Source: Lactococcus garvieae (GTDB lineage Bacteria > Bacillota > Bacilli > Lactobacillales > Streptococcaceae). From it: a stretch of DNA of 56,822 bases. The stretch is from positions 1 to 56,822 of the forward strand of contig NZ_WIVG01000009.1 in assembly GCF_016758115.1 (NCBI RefSeq). Direction: 5' to 3'. Positions 27,567-38,355 of the stretch are shown here, piece after piece (position 1 is the stretch's first letter; each line of letters opens with the position of its first letter). The position numbers and the translations under genes are program-made. The notes beneath the pieces were generated by a model that saw only the letters and a list, made by a program, of their open reading frames with translations, did not search any database and was not told the DNA's origin.

Positions 27567-28247
27567 ATGAATATTAATTTTCCGATTTTAGATGCACCAG
27601 TGCAGTTATTGAAAAATCAGGCTAACCAGCTGGTGGTCAAATCTGTTGATATTTATGGCCAGCTTGCTTATGCGATTTATCAAATGGACAAGGGACTTGA
27701 TCCTGATTATCGGTTTTTGCTCTTTAATGATGATTTTAAATCCTTAAAAAATGTGACCGTAGTTCAACATCCTTTGCTATTTGATTTAGATAATTTGACC
27801 ATTAAGAAAATGTTGTTCAAGAGAATCATCGATACCTTGGATATGAATGAAAAAACGGTTATTGAAGCGACCTATGGTCAAACGGTTGAATATTTCAATC
27901 GTCAGATTTTTGAAGATTTAGATATTGAGCTAGATATTTCTTATAACTATAAAGTTGAAGAACTGTTCAAATTTTTGAAGATTAGAATCAAAGATGAAAC
28001 AAGTTCTATTTTTGAACGTACGCAGTTGATTTTGAATGTTTTGAAGGAATTTAACCACCAGGGTTTGATTATTTTTTATGGTCTGGGCCAACTTATGCCT
28101 GCCTTGGATTATCAGTTGATTATTGAAACGGCGAATTTGAACCAGCAAACGGTGTTATTTTTAGACAGTGAAGAAGTAGAAGAACTTAAAAATTTGAAGC
28201 GAGTTGTCGTTGATGAAGACTATTTTGTTGTGGAAAATATGATATAA
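27567..28247 (+). CDS. csn2: Adaptation protein Csn2 (type II-A)
   Basis: 226 aa, the short Csn2 form. Csn2 is a ring-shaped tetramer that binds free DNA ends and is needed with Cas9, Cas1 and Cas2 for spacer acquisition; its presence defines subtype II-A. The start MNINFPILDAPVQL and the end VVVDEDYFVVENM resemble the S. pyogenes protein, whose end reads LDEDYFLITKNM. GGGGAAGG precedes ATG 27567. The promoter of the array overlaps its stop codon. Confidence 0.93.
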   Translation: MNINFPILDAPVQLLKNQANQLVVKSVDIYGQLAYAIYQMDKGLDPDYRFLLFNDDFKSLKNVTVVQHPLLFDLDNLTIKKMLFKRIIDTLDMNEKTVIEATYGQTVEYFNRQIFEDLDIELDISYNYKVEELFKFLKIRIKDETSSIFERTQLILNVLKEFNHQGLIIFYGLGQLMPALDYQLIIETANLNQQTVLFLDSEEVEELKNLKRVVVDEDYFVVENMI

Positions 28248-28339
28248 TTAAGGTAGATAAATACGATTGAACCATTAATTTTGAAGGCAGTCGTCCGCCG
28301 AACGACAATGATCTAAAATTTCAATTATGAAAATTTGAG
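28240..28339 (+). promoter_or_regulatory. CRISPR leader with array promoter
   Basis: An extended -10, TGATATAAT (28240-28248), overlaps the end of csn2. The ~90-bp AT-rich leader ends in ATTTGAG directly before the first repeat, the anchoring motif known for one group of type II-A leaders at which Cas1-Cas2 integrates new spacers. Confidence 0.75.
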
Positions 28340-29151
28340 GTTTTAGAGTCGTGTTAAATTGAATGGTTCTCAAACATCTGAAAGGTTGTTATAAGTGGAT
28401 TTATAGTTTTAGAGTCGTGTTAAATTGAATGGTTCTCAAACCTTAACCTGTTGCTAAAGAGGTGATTGCATGTTTTAGAGTCGTGTTAAATTGAATGGTT
28501 CTCAAACCGATGCTGATATATATATCAACATCGATAAGTTTTAGAGTCGTGTTAAATTGAATGGTTCTCAAACATTTAAAAAAGGTGTTTTAAATCCAAC
28601 TCAGTTTTAGAGTCGTGTTAAATTGAATGGTTCTCAAACACAAGGTATAACAACTATGGTTATCCGATAGTTTTAGAGTCGTGTTAAATTGAATGGTTCT
28701 CAAACGCAACACCAACAAGTTATAAGAGAGATAAAGTTTTAGAGTCGTGTTAAATTGAATGGTTCTCAAACAAACGCGATGAAGATATTAAGTTATTGAC
28801 AGTTTTAGAGTCGTGTTAAATTGAATGGTTCTCAAACACTAAGACAGCGTTACTCTACTACATTAGTGTTTTAGAGTCGTGTTAAATTGAATGGTTCTCA
28901 AACCGGCACAATTGTTAAAAGTTTCATGGACGGGTTTTAGAGTCGTGTTAAATTGAATGGTTCTCAAACGGAAGTGACTGGGATTAAAACGGAGGCCGAG
29001 TTTTAGAGTCGTGTTAAATTGAATGGTTCTCAAACATTTCTATCTCAATCTTGTTCTTGCTTCCGGTTTTAGAGTTGTGTTAAATTGAATAGTTCTCAAA
29101 TTCTCAAAAGCAGCACTCTGCGTCATTCCGTGTTTTAGAGTCGTGTTAAAT
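28340..29151 (+). CRISPR. Type II-A CRISPR array, 12 spacers
   Basis: 36-nt repeats start at 28340 and recur every 66 bp, with 30-nt spacers. Repeats 1-11 are identical; they begin GTTTTAGAGTCGTGTTAAAT and end GGTTCTCAAAC. Repeat 12 (29066) has three changes, and repeat 13 (29132) is cut after about 20 nt. Uniform repeats at the leader side and decay at the far end show that the leader lies upstream of 28340. All spacers differ, and none was seen to match elsewhere in this window by eye. Confidence 0.99.
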
Positions 29152-29159
29152 CAAATGAA

Positions 29160-29186
29160 GATCAAGCTCTTGCTTGGTCTTTTTTT
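29160..29186 (+). terminator. Terminator of the CRISPR array
   Basis: GATCAAG / CTTGGTC stem (one G-T pair) with a 6-nt loop, then seven T, directly after the truncated last repeat. Confidence 0.8.
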
Positions 29187-29525
29187 GTGAGTCAAGCACT
29201 TTTTCTTGCGTATTGTGACTGAAAGCAGTCGCCTTTTTACTTTTATAGCAATTTATTTTTGTAATCAGACAGGTAAAAAAAGTTTCCTAATACTAGGAAA
29301 TAAAAATAGAAGATAGCGCCAACATATCGTGCTAGAATGAAATCATCAAAGAAATACTTTCATAAGCTGAGAATACCTATAAAAAGCTGCTGCTCTTTGC
29401 CTCTGAGATAAGATTTTCGAGTGTGAGGAGCGTTGATATCAGGCCGGAAATTTGAACTAAAGTGACAAAGTATGAGTTTTTAGAAGTGCTCTCAGGGATT
29501 AGTGAAAGGAAAAAGGAGAAATCAT
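29187..29525. other. Intergenic region between the CRISPR array and the PTS operon
   Basis: A second hairpin, GTGACTG / CAGTCGC plus T5, lies at 29215-29238. A TGCTAGAAT (extended -10-like) at 29328-29336 could start the PTS transcript, which would give a leader of about 190 nt. No gene, no convincing cre and no known riboswitch was found. Confidence 0.45.
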
Positions 29526-29840
29526 ATGACGAAACAAATCCTCTTAACATGTGGTGCTGGCGCATCATCGGGTTTTATGGCAGCAGCAGCTCGAAAGGCC
29601 GCTAAAAAGCTGGGTGCAGACGTTGAAGTTAAAGCAAAAAGTGAAACTGAAGTTGCATCGCTTCTTCCGGAAACAGACTTACTTTTGGTTGCCCCCCATC
29701 TAAAATATATGATTGATGAAGTCAAAGAATTATGTGAGGCTAATGATGTGAAGTATAATATCATCCCCCAGCGTGTCTATGGTTCGCTTGACGGTAAAGG
29801 GCTTATTGAATTTGCTCTAAAGCAGTTTGAAGCAGAGTAA
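29526..29840 (+). CDS. PTS lactose/cellobiose-type EIIB component
   Basis: 104 aa from ATG 29526, which has AAAAGGAG upstream. EIIB passes phosphate from EIIA to the sugar entering through EIIC. The phosphocysteine Cys9 sits in LLTCGAGASSG, the loop typical of the Lac/Cel family. First gene of a five-gene beta-glucoside-type operon in the order IIB, IIA, IIC, glycosidase, regulator. Confidence 0.93.
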   Translation: MTKQILLTCGAGASSGFMAAAARKAAKKLGADVEVKAKSETEVASLLPETDLLLVAPHLKYMIDEVKELCEANDVKYNIIPQRVYGSLDGKGLIEFALKQFEAE

Positions 29841-29868
29841 AAAGGAAAGCAAGGAGTTAAAGGAAAAT

Positions 29869-30216
29869 ATGGAAAATATAGAAACTTTTGAACGAGATGA
29901 TCTTGCTATGGTCTCAATGGGCGCAATTTTACATGCTGGAAATGCACGTGAAGCAATCTTTAAAGCAGCAGATAAAGCATCACAAGGAGAATTTGTTCAA
30001 GCAGATCAAATGATGCAAGAAGCTAATGATGAGCTTATAGCGGCCCATCGTGCACAGACATCAACTCTACAAAAGGAAGCGGAAGGAATTGAAATTCCTT
30101 ATTCATCATTGTTCGGCCATGCTCAAGACCATGTGATGACGGTCAAAACAGAACACAACTTAGTGAAAGAAATCATTAAGCTTTATAAACGACTGGAGGA
30201 AAAAGAAAATGGATAA
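29869..30216 (+). CDS. PTS lactose/cellobiose-type EIIA component
   Basis: 115 aa from ATG 29869 (an in-frame upstream ATG overlaps the EIIB gene but lacks a ribosome site). All-helical EIIA of the Lac/Cel family, working as a trimer; the phosphorylated His lies in LFGHAQDHVMT (about residues 79-89). Its end overlaps the EIIC start by eight bases. Confidence 0.92.
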   Translation: MENIETFERDDLAMVSMGAILHAGNAREAIFKAADKASQGEFVQADQMMQEANDELIAAHRAQTSTLQKEAEGIEIPYSSLFGHAQDHVMTVKTEHNLVKEIIKLYKRLEEKENG

Positions 30217-31462
30217 ATTTATGGGGTGGATGACGGAATCTTTTGCACCAAAAGTAAATAAATTCGCCAAAAACGCTTGGGTTGCAGCCATTCAAGATGC
30301 AATTTTAGCTGGTATGCCGATGATTTTGATTGGTTCCTTTGCAACAATTTTATCGATTGTGACCACTTATGTGAGCTGGTTTCCTGATTTTTCGATGATT
30401 TCAACTTTTTCTTTTGGACTCTTTTCAGTTTTCTTATCTTACTTGATTCCAAGCGCTCTTATGAAGCAAAAGAAACATACGAGTATTGAAAAACAAGCAG
30501 GGCTTGCCGGTTTGGCTTTCTTCTTGATGATTGTTTTTCCAACAATCAATCCAGAAACGAGCATCATCAGCTTTGACATCAATACTTTTGGTACTGGGGG
30601 CATGATTGCAGCTTTGTTGGCGGGGCTTTTTGTAGGCTTAATCATGGACGTTTTTACAAAACTTAAATTTATAAGTGAAGACTCAGCTTTGCCTGATTTT
30701 GTTGCTACTTGGTTTAATACTTTATTTCCGATTATCACTGTTTTAAGTATTGGTTGGCTTTTTACCTTCCAGCTTAAAATCAATATCTATGAAGTCATTA
30801 ATTCTATTTTTAATCCGCTAGTGAACTTGGGGCAAGGCTTTTGGGGCTTGACAATCTTGATTTTCCTTGGTTTTTCTTTCCTTTATTCATTTGGGATTTC
30901 AAGTTGGGTTATCACACCCGTCTCTTATGCTATTATGTTGCCTGCCATTGCTGAGAACCAGCAGCTCGTCGCAAATGGTCAAGCAGCGACAAATATTTTT
31001 ACTGTTGAGGCTGTGACACTGGTACTTATCGGTGGCGGTGGTGCAACACTGTCGCTTTGTATTATGATGGCCTTTATGGCTAAATCACAACGTTTACGTA
31101 TGATTGGTAAAGCTTCCATTGTCCCTTCGATTTTCAACATTAATGAACCTCTGGTTTTTGGCGCACCGATTGCTTTCAATCTCATCCTCATGCTTCCGTT
31201 TTGGATTAATGGTTTATTAGGACCAATCTTACTTTGGATAGTGATGAAGCTTGGACTTGTTCCGATACCATATATGCCTTTCCAAATGTGGTATACACCT
31301 GCACCGATAGCAGGTTGGCTGATTACTCATTCTGTCGCTGGTGTTGTCTTTGTTCTTGTTTACTTTATGATTTCATGGATTATCTATTTCCCGTTTTTCA
31401 AAGTCTATGATAAACAAGCTGTGCAGCAAGACTTAGAATGGGCTGAAGAAGATGAAATTTAA
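30209..31462 (+). CDS. PTS lactose/cellobiose-type EIIC permease
   Basis: 417 aa, multi-spanning membrane protein with about ten hydrophobic segments. It carries the Lac/Cel EIIC motif around the conserved NEPLVFGAPIAFN loop (about 311-323), which binds the sugar. It translocates and allows phosphorylation of a beta-linked disaccharide or aryl-beta-glucoside. The neighbouring glycosidase implies that the product is a 6-phospho-beta-glycoside. Confidence 0.93.
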   Translation: MDKFMGWMTESFAPKVNKFAKNAWVAAIQDAILAGMPMILIGSFATILSIVTTYVSWFPDFSMISTFSFGLFSVFLSYLIPSALMKQKKHTSIEKQAGLAGLAFFLMIVFPTINPETSIISFDINTFGTGGMIAALLAGLFVGLIMDVFTKLKFISEDSALPDFVATWFNTLFPIITVLSIGWLFTFQLKINIYEVINSIFNPLVNLGQGFWGLTILIFLGFSFLYSFGISSWVITPVSYAIMLPAIAENQQLVANGQAATNIFTVEAVTLVLIGGGGATLSLCIMMAFMAKSQRLRMIGKASIVPSIFNINEPLVFGAPIAFNLILMLPFWINGLLGPILLWIVMKLGLVPIPYMPFQMWYTPAPIAGWLITHSVAGVVFVLVYFMISWIIYFPFFKVYDKQAVQQDLEWAEEDEI

Positions 31463-31474
31463 TATAAAAAATAG

Positions 31475-32936
<1,462 letters not shown>

Positions 32937-32938
<2 letters not shown>

Positions 32939-32957
32939 GGAGTTTTTAACTCCTTTT
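32937..32957 (+). terminator. Terminator overlapping the GH1 stop codon
   Basis: AAGGAGTT / AACTCCTT with a 3-nt loop and following T-run; the stem starts inside the TAA. It would reduce expression of the regulator gene downstream. Confidence 0.75.
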
Positions 32958-33007
32958 TGGCATACTGTCCTATTTTTGATGAAAAAATAAATAAACAGGA
33001 GTAAGTG

Positions 33008-34858
33008 ATGAAGAAAAAAGAAATTCTTTTAGAATACCTGAAAAAGAATAGGAAACAACACTTTATTTCCGGTGCAGAGTTATCTAAGATGTTGGGGGTG
33101 ACCGATCGGAGCATTCGCTACTATGTAAAACAACTTAATGAGGAAACACCAGAACTTATTGAAACAAGTCGTGAAGGCTATAAGTATAATGCGCAACAAG
33201 AAATTGAGGGGGGACAAATTGATGATTCTATAAATAGTCGTCGTTTTGCAATATTACAATTACTATTGAAAAACGATGAGGCGGGAGTTAGTCTGTTTGA
33301 GTTGTCAGAAAAACTATGGGTCTCGGATGCAACAATACGCCAAGATATGGGTGTGTTACAAAAGATGATAAGCGATGAGGGGTTATTTATCTCTCAACAT
33401 GATTTCCATTATTATTTAAAAGGAAACTATAATAAAAAGCGTCATCTTATCATGCGGTTAATCCGGCAACAAGGGGACAGTATCCATAGTTTGGAAGAAG
33501 AAATGCAAAGATTTTTAGGAGAAATTTCCCTATCAGAAATGACAGAAGCTTGTAGGATTATTTTTAAACGTCATAGCTTTTATGTCAACAATTATTTTTT
33601 CCAAAATTTTATATTGCACTTGATTATTGCTATACATCAGCAAAAATTAACAGGACAACAAAGTTTCTCCAGTCCATCTTTAAAAATGATTGAAGAGATT
33701 TCACAGTGGCTTTTGGAAAATTATGGCATTATTTTAGGAGAGAAAGATAAACTTGAACTTGCCTTACTTTGCGACGGAGAAAAGGGATATCATCATGAAC
33801 AGGTTGACACATATGTTGCTAAAGAAGTATCAGACAGTCTTCATCGGGCCTTAAAAGAAATCAGTGATGTTTTTTTAATAGATTTCACAGATGAAAAATT
33901 TCTCATGCGCTTGCTTCTCCATACTCAAAATCTTTACAACAGAGTGAAGGATAAGAAAGTGAAAAGAAATCTGAGTGTCATTGAAATAAAAGTGCGTTAT
34001 CCTATTTTGTTTGATATAGCAGTCTATCTTTCTTCACTCATTGCGCTTGACTTAGACATCGAAATTGAGGAAGATGAAATAGCCTTTTTAGCACTTCATC
34101 TTGGTTCTTTTTTAGACGACCAAAAGCAAAGTGCCAGTAAGATACGAACCCAACTTAAAATATCAGACTACCTTAATCGTGAAAACAGAGTTCTTGAACT
34201 TTTAGAAAAACGCTTTGGTGATGAGCTTTTGTTTGTGGCAAATAGTTTGAAAACTGTAGAGGATGTTGACCTTGTCCTATCATCTGGTAAAAGATTGAAG
34301 GAACACCAGTATGAGTATGTACATATTCATGAATTCTTAACGGAAAAAGATTTTATGCGCATTAGAGAAGCTATTGACCGTATCAATCATAAGCAATATC
34401 GAAATTTTTTGAGTACATTTTTACCTCAACTGATTCAGGAAAATGCTTTTTTGAAATTAAAAGGAGAACCTAAAAAGTCAGAGATTTTTGAAAAGATTGG
34501 CGAATGGTTTTTTAAAAATGGCTTTTCTGAGAAGGGTTTTGTTGAAAAACTATTTGAACGTGAGAGTTTGTCTCCAACAACTTTTAGTAGTGGTATCGCT
34601 ATACCTCATTCCATAAAATACGAGGGTAAAAAGACAGGAATGCTCATACTGAAGCCAGAAGAGCCTCTCTATTGGGACAATCAAGTCATCCACCTTATCA
34701 TTAGTTTTACGATTAATCCTGAAGATTCCAAATGTTTTAATCAACTTTTTCCCGCTCTCATCGAAATATTAACAGAAAAATATCATGTCGATTATTTAAA
34801 AAGAAGCAAGAGTAGAGAAGAAATTCTTGAAAAAATGATTGAACTGCTTTCAGAATAA
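33008..34858 (+). CDS. PRD-domain transcriptional activator with EIIA domain (LicR/MtlR-like)
   Basis: 616 aa from ATG 33008 with AGGAG seven bases upstream. N-terminal HTH (residues about 5-50), a second Mga-like HTH (about 75-115), two PTS regulation domains (about 180-290 and 305-380, with the His of LALHLGSF), an EIIB-like segment (about 390-465) apparently lacking the phosphocysteine, and a C-terminal fructose/mannitol-type EIIA (about 480-616, His in SSGIAIPHS). Such activators are switched by PTS-dependent phosphorylation and usually control the adjacent PTS operon, here the EIIB-EIIA-EIIC-GH1 genes. Confidence 0.9.
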   Translation: MKKKEILLEYLKKNRKQHFISGAELSKMLGVTDRSIRYYVKQLNEETPELIETSREGYKYNAQQEIEGGQIDDSINSRRFAILQLLLKNDEAGVSLFELSEKLWVSDATIRQDMGVLQKMISDEGLFISQHDFHYYLKGNYNKKRHLIMRLIRQQGDSIHSLEEEMQRFLGEISLSEMTEACRIIFKRHSFYVNNYFFQNFILHLIIAIHQQKLTGQQSFSSPSLKMIEEISQWLLENYGIILGEKDKLELALLCDGEKGYHHEQVDTYVAKEVSDSLHRALKEISDVFLIDFTDEKFLMRLLLHTQNLYNRVKDKKVKRNLSVIEIKVRYPILFDIAVYLSSLIALDLDIEIEEDEIAFLALHLGSFLDDQKQSASKIRTQLKISDYLNRENRVLELLEKRFGDELLFVANSLKTVEDVDLVLSSGKRLKEHQYEYVHIHEFLTEKDFMRIREAIDRINHKQYRNFLSTFLPQLIQENAFLKLKGEPKKSEIFEKIGEWFFKNGFSEKGFVEKLFERESLSPTTFSSGIAIPHSIKYEGKKTGMLILKPEEPLYWDNQVIHLIISFTINPEDSKCFNQLFPALIEILTEKYHVDYLKRSKSREEILEKMIELLSE

Positions 34859-35253
34859 GGAACAATCCTCAGTTTTTTCGCTCAATCACTGTTTTTTTAT
34901 TAATTAATTATTTATTTATCATGATCAAGTAGATAAGAGCTCGGGGCAAAAGAATGGAATTGCCACATGAATGGTGACATTATAAAAATGAATTCAGAAC
35001 AAAATTTTGTCTGCCAAAGTCATTCATAATATAAAGTGAGAAATTCAGGGATTCTTCTATGAATAAAGACTGCAAGTAAATGGTTTGGACATCACTTAGA
35101 GAACTCGAAATCAGGGAGCGAAAAGAACACTTGTTCACAACTTGTGAGTGAAGTTTTAATAATTGATAAGAGTTTTAGACTAAAAAAATCGCCTAAGAGA
35201 GGGCGATTTTATGCTATAATAAAAGCAATAGACTTTTTATTAAGGAAATAATG
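34859..35253. other. Intergenic region upstream of lepA
   Basis: No gene seen; short open frames lack ribosome sites. Near the end a hairpin AATCGCC / GGGCGATT (about 35187-35208) is followed by a T-run and directly by TGCTATAAT (35212-35220), an extended -10 for lepA. The hairpin may end incoming transcription just before the new start. Confidence 0.6.
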
Positions 35254-37077
35254 ATGAATATAGAAGAAATGAACGCGCGCAAGGAAAAAATCCGTAACTT
35301 TTCAATCATCGCGCATATTGACCATGGGAAATCAACTCTGGCTGACCGTATCCTTGAACTGACTGAAACGGTTTCGAAACGTGAGATGCAAGCCCAGCTT
35401 TTGGACAGTATGGACTTGGAACGTGAACGCGGTATCACGATTAAGCTGAACGCTATCGAGTTAGAGTATACGGCAAAAGATGGAGAAACCTATATTTTCC
35501 ACCTGATTGACACACCAGGACATGTCGATTTTACCTATGAAGTTTCGCGCTCATTGGCAGCCTGTGAAGGAGCCATTCTTGTCGTCGATGCAGCTCAGGG
35601 GATTGAAGCGCAGACATTGGCGAATGTTTATCTGGCTCTGGACAATGACTTAGAAATCTTACCAGTCATTAATAAAATTGATCTTCCTGCAGCAGATCCT
35701 GAGCGCGTACGTGCAGAGATAGAAGATGTTATCGGCCTTGATGCTTCAGAAGCCGTTCTCGCATCAGCAAAAGCAGGTGTAGGTATCGAAGAAATCTTGG
35801 AGCAAGTCGTGGAGAAAGTTCCAGCGCCCCAAGGTGATGTTGATGCGCCGCTCAAAGCCCTAATCTTTGACTCAGTATATGATGCTTATCGTGGTGTCAT
35901 CCTCCAGATTCGTGTTATCGATGGCTCTGTCAAGGTGGGAGATACGATTCAGCTGATGTCAAACGGTAAGGAATTTATGGTGACTGAGGTGGGGATTTTT
36001 ACACCAAAAGCAGTAGCACGAGACTTTCTTATGGCAGGGGACGTTGGTTATTTGGCAGCCTCGATCAAGACTGTAGCAGACACACGTGTTGGTGATACGA
36101 TTACTTTAGCGAACAACCCTGCAGCAGAAGCCCTGGCTGGCTATAAAAAGATGAATCCAATGGTCTTTTGTGGACTCTATCCGATAGATTCTAACCGCTA
36201 TAACGACTTGCGTGAAGCCCTCGAGCGCTTGCAGCTGAATGATGCCAGCTTGCAGTTTGAACCTGAAACGTCACAAGCACTTGGCTTTGGTTTCCGCTGT
36301 GGTTTCTTAGGGCTCCTACACATGGATGTTATCCAAGAACGCTTGGAGCGTGAGTTTAACTTGGACTTGATTATGACGGCGCCTTCTGTAATTTATCATA
36401 TCAACACAACAGATGGAGAAAAGCTGGAAGTAGCTAATCCGAGCGAATTCCCAGATCCGACTCGTATTGACAGTGTCGAAGAACCCTTTGTAAAAGCACA
36501 AATTATGGTACCGAATGAATTTGTCGGTGCAGTTATGGAGCTGTCTCAGCGTAAACGTGGAGAATTTGTGACCATGGATTATCTTGATGCCAATCGTGTC
36601 AATGTCATCTACCATATTCCATTGAGTGAAATCGTCTTTGATTTCTTTGACAAACTCAAATCATCAACCCGTGGCTATGCCAGCTTCGACTATGAAATTT
36701 CGGACTATCGGCCATCACGCCTTGTGAAGATGGACATTCTTTTAAATTCAGAAAAAGTTGATGCACTTAGCTTCATCGTCCACAGGGCCTTTGCTTACGA
36801 ACGGGGTAAAGTAATCGTAGAAAAGCTGAAAAAACTTATCCCACGTCAACAGTTTGAAGTACCTATCCAAGCAACCATCGGTCAAAAAATCGTTGCCCGT
36901 AGCGACATCAAGGCCTTACGTAAAAACGTCTTGGCTAAGTGCTACGGCGGTGATATTTCTCGTAAGCGCAAGTTACTTGAAAAACAAAAAGCGGGTAAGA
37001 AACGTATGAAATCTATTGGCTCAGTAGAAGTTCCGCAAGAAGCTTTCCTTTCTGTTTTGTCTATGGATGAAGAATAA
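35254..37077 (+). CDS. lepA: Elongation factor 4 (LepA) GTPase
   Basis: 607 aa, the standard length. Ribosome-associated GTPase that back-translocates or remodels stalled ribosomes. G1 is AHIDHGKST (about 21-29), switch and G3 are ERGITIK and DTPGH, and G4 is NKID. The EF-G-like domains and the LepA-specific C-terminal domain (ending [20 protein letters not shown]) are complete. ATG 35254 is chosen over 35251 because AGGA lies at the better distance of seven bases. Confidence 0.97.
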   Translation: MNIEEMNARKEKIRNFSIIAHIDHGKSTLADRILELTETVSKREMQAQLLDSMDLERERGITIKLNAIELEYTAKDGETYIFHLIDTPGHVDFTYEVSRSLAACEGAILVVDAAQGIEAQTLANVYLALDNDLEILPVINKIDLPAADPERVRAEIEDVIGLDASEAVLASAKAGVGIEEILEQVVEKVPAPQGDVDAPLKALIFDSVYDAYRGVILQIRVIDGSVKVGDTIQLMSNGKEFMVTEVGIFTPKAVARDFLMAGDVGYLAASIKTVADTRVGDTITLANNPAAEALAGYKKMNPMVFCGLYPIDSNRYNDLREALERLQLNDASLQFEPETSQALGFGFRCGFLGLLHMDVIQERLEREFNLDLIMTAPSVIYHINTTDGEKLEVANPSEFPDPTRIDSVEEPFVKAQIMVPNEFVGAVMELSQRKRGEFVTMDYLDANRVNVIYHIPLSEIVFDFFDKLKSSTRGYASFDYEISDYRPSRLVKMDILLNSEKVDALSFIVHRAFAYERGKVIVEKLKKLIPRQQFEVPIQATIGQKIVARSDIKALRKNVLAKCYGGDISRKRKLLEKQKAGKKRMKSIGSVEVPQEAFLSVLSMDEE

Positions 37078-37120
37078 ACAAGATAATAGAGCTATTTCAA
37101 AATTTTTTTTGCAAGTAGTA

Positions 37121-37163
37121 AGAGACAGTCAGTGTAACTGTCTCTATTTTTTTTTTTTTTTTT
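37121..37163 (+). terminator. lepA terminator with a run of 17 T
   Basis: Perfect stem AGAGACAGT / ACTGTCTCT with a 7-nt loop, one A, then 17 consecutive T. Confidence 0.9.
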
Positions 37164-37242
37164 GAGAAATCGAGATGCACATTAACCTAACTATTATTGA
37201 AAATATATCGAATAATTCTCAAAACGTTGAAGAAGTTGAAGC

Positions 37243-37389
37243 ATGAAAAAAGCACAATCCTCCATATTAGGCATGGTAATTTCTTTAAATTGGAGTACTT
37301 TTTTAGTAATAGTCAGATTTGTTATGATAAAATGGGGAGTGAGAAAAGCTATAAAAGTAGAGAATTTAATGAAAGCGGGAAGGACATGA
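37243..37389 (+). CDS. Possible 48-aa membrane peptide upstream of the Rgg gene
   Basis: The frame from ATG 37243 encodes a Lys-flanked hydrophobic stretch (LNWSTFLVIVRFVMIKWGV) and a basic tail. The ribosome site is weak. A second mini-frame (ATG 37386, 13 codons, ending in Cys) has GGAAGG upstream. Small hydrophobic peptides near Rgg genes often serve as pheromones, but neither matches a known SHP pattern. Both may be chance; the rest of 37164-37463 shows no gene. Confidence 0.3.
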   Translation: MKKAQSSILGMVISLNWSTFLVIVRFVMIKWGVRKAIKVENLMKAGRT

Positions 37390-37463
37390 ACCAGTATTCA
37401 CTAAAATATTACTCTTTTATCTGTTAAGGCATGGAGGATGCAGCTTTTTAGGAGGAATGAGCG

Positions 37464-38294
37464 ATGATTTATAAAAAGTATGGAGAAGTATTTAAGAAAT
37501 TACGCTTACAGCATCATCTACTTTTAAGTGATTTTGAACGAGTAGGTTTATCAAAATCAACCTTATCCTATTTTGAAAATGGTAAATCAATGATTTCTTT
37601 AGATAAACTGGATCTGGCTTTACAAGAAATGCATACGACTTTTCGTTCCTATATGCTGATGATTAATAATGATGAGGAAGACTACTGGTTATCTCAATTC
37701 AAGGAAATTGAGAAAGGCTATTTTAGTAACAATCGAGAAAAACTTCAAACAATTTATCGGAAAAATATAAAATACGATATGGAAGAAAATCAAGTCATCG
37801 CTCTTTCCGCCAAAGCTTGTTATACAAAGCTTTCGCCTGACGAAATAAAGTATATAGAAAACAAGCTCAAGTCTTATCAAGTTTGGCATAGCTATGAAAT
37901 GTATATTTTAGTAAATACATTAGAAGAAATTAACCCTGACTTGTTGTATCATCTTATGGAAAGAATTTTATCTCAAAATAGTCAGTACTTAAAAGAAATC
38001 ACAGAATTTAGAAATCTATTGATTAGGCTAGTTATCAGGACAATTCTTTCGCTGATTAGAAGAGAGGAGAAGGAGTTTTCAGAAAGGTTAGTAAAAGAAT
38101 TAGATAAACTAATGCTTGTGTTTGATACCTATGTAAGAATATCTTCTATTTTTGTAAAAGGATGTTGGATTTATAAATTCGAAGATAAAAATATGGGAAT
38201 GAAACTTGTAAGTAGAACTTTAAAGATACTGTCAGAAATAGATGCCTTAGAGTTACGAGAAATTTTTAAACATAATTTTGAGCAAATAAAATGA
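37464..38294 (+). CDS. Rgg/MutR/GadR-family transcriptional regulator
   Basis: 276 aa, within the usual Rgg length. N-terminal helix-turn-helix (about residues 5-60; FERVGLSKSTLSYFENGKS is the recognition region), followed by an all-helical C-terminal repeat domain that in family members binds a peptide pheromone or another signal. Strong AGGAGG ribosome site. The next gene in the same direction is an LPxTG protein 575 bp away, a possible target. No classical SHP gene was found next to it. Confidence 0.87.
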   Translation: MIYKKYGEVFKKLRLQHHLLLSDFERVGLSKSTLSYFENGKSMISLDKLDLALQEMHTTFRSYMLMINNDEEDYWLSQFKEIEKGYFSNNREKLQTIYRKNIKYDMEENQVIALSAKACYTKLSPDEIKYIENKLKSYQVWHSYEMYILVNTLEEINPDLLYHLMERILSQNSQYLKEITEFRNLLIRLVIRTILSLIRREEKEFSERLVKELDKLMLVFDTYVRISSIFVKGCWIYKFEDKNMGMKLVSRTLKILSEIDALELREIFKHNFEQIK

Positions 38295-38330
38295 TGAGTA
38301 GACTTTAAAGTACAAATGGATATATCAGAA

Positions 38331-38355
38331 GAAAGGGGTTAGGCCCTCTTTTTTT
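38331..38355 (+). terminator. Terminator after the Rgg gene
   Basis: AAAGGGG / CCCTCTTT imperfect stem followed by a T-run. Confidence 0.65.

Noticed and set aside
29132-29151. Truncated last repeat as the start of a second array
   Set aside because: Only 20 bases of repeat remain, and a terminator follows at once.
29341-29375. cre site in the PTS upstream region
   Set aside because: The central CG is missing in the best candidate, so it does not meet the consensus.
29370-29400. CTGAGA followed by ACC-like bases, as a TPP riboswitch
   Set aside because: Only the short CTGAGA string matches; the other conserved helices are absent, and the downstream PTS genes do not fit.
37197-37427. 76-codon frame upstream of the Rgg gene
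   Set aside because: No ribosome site and no coherent protein character; it overlaps the slightly better 48-codon frame.
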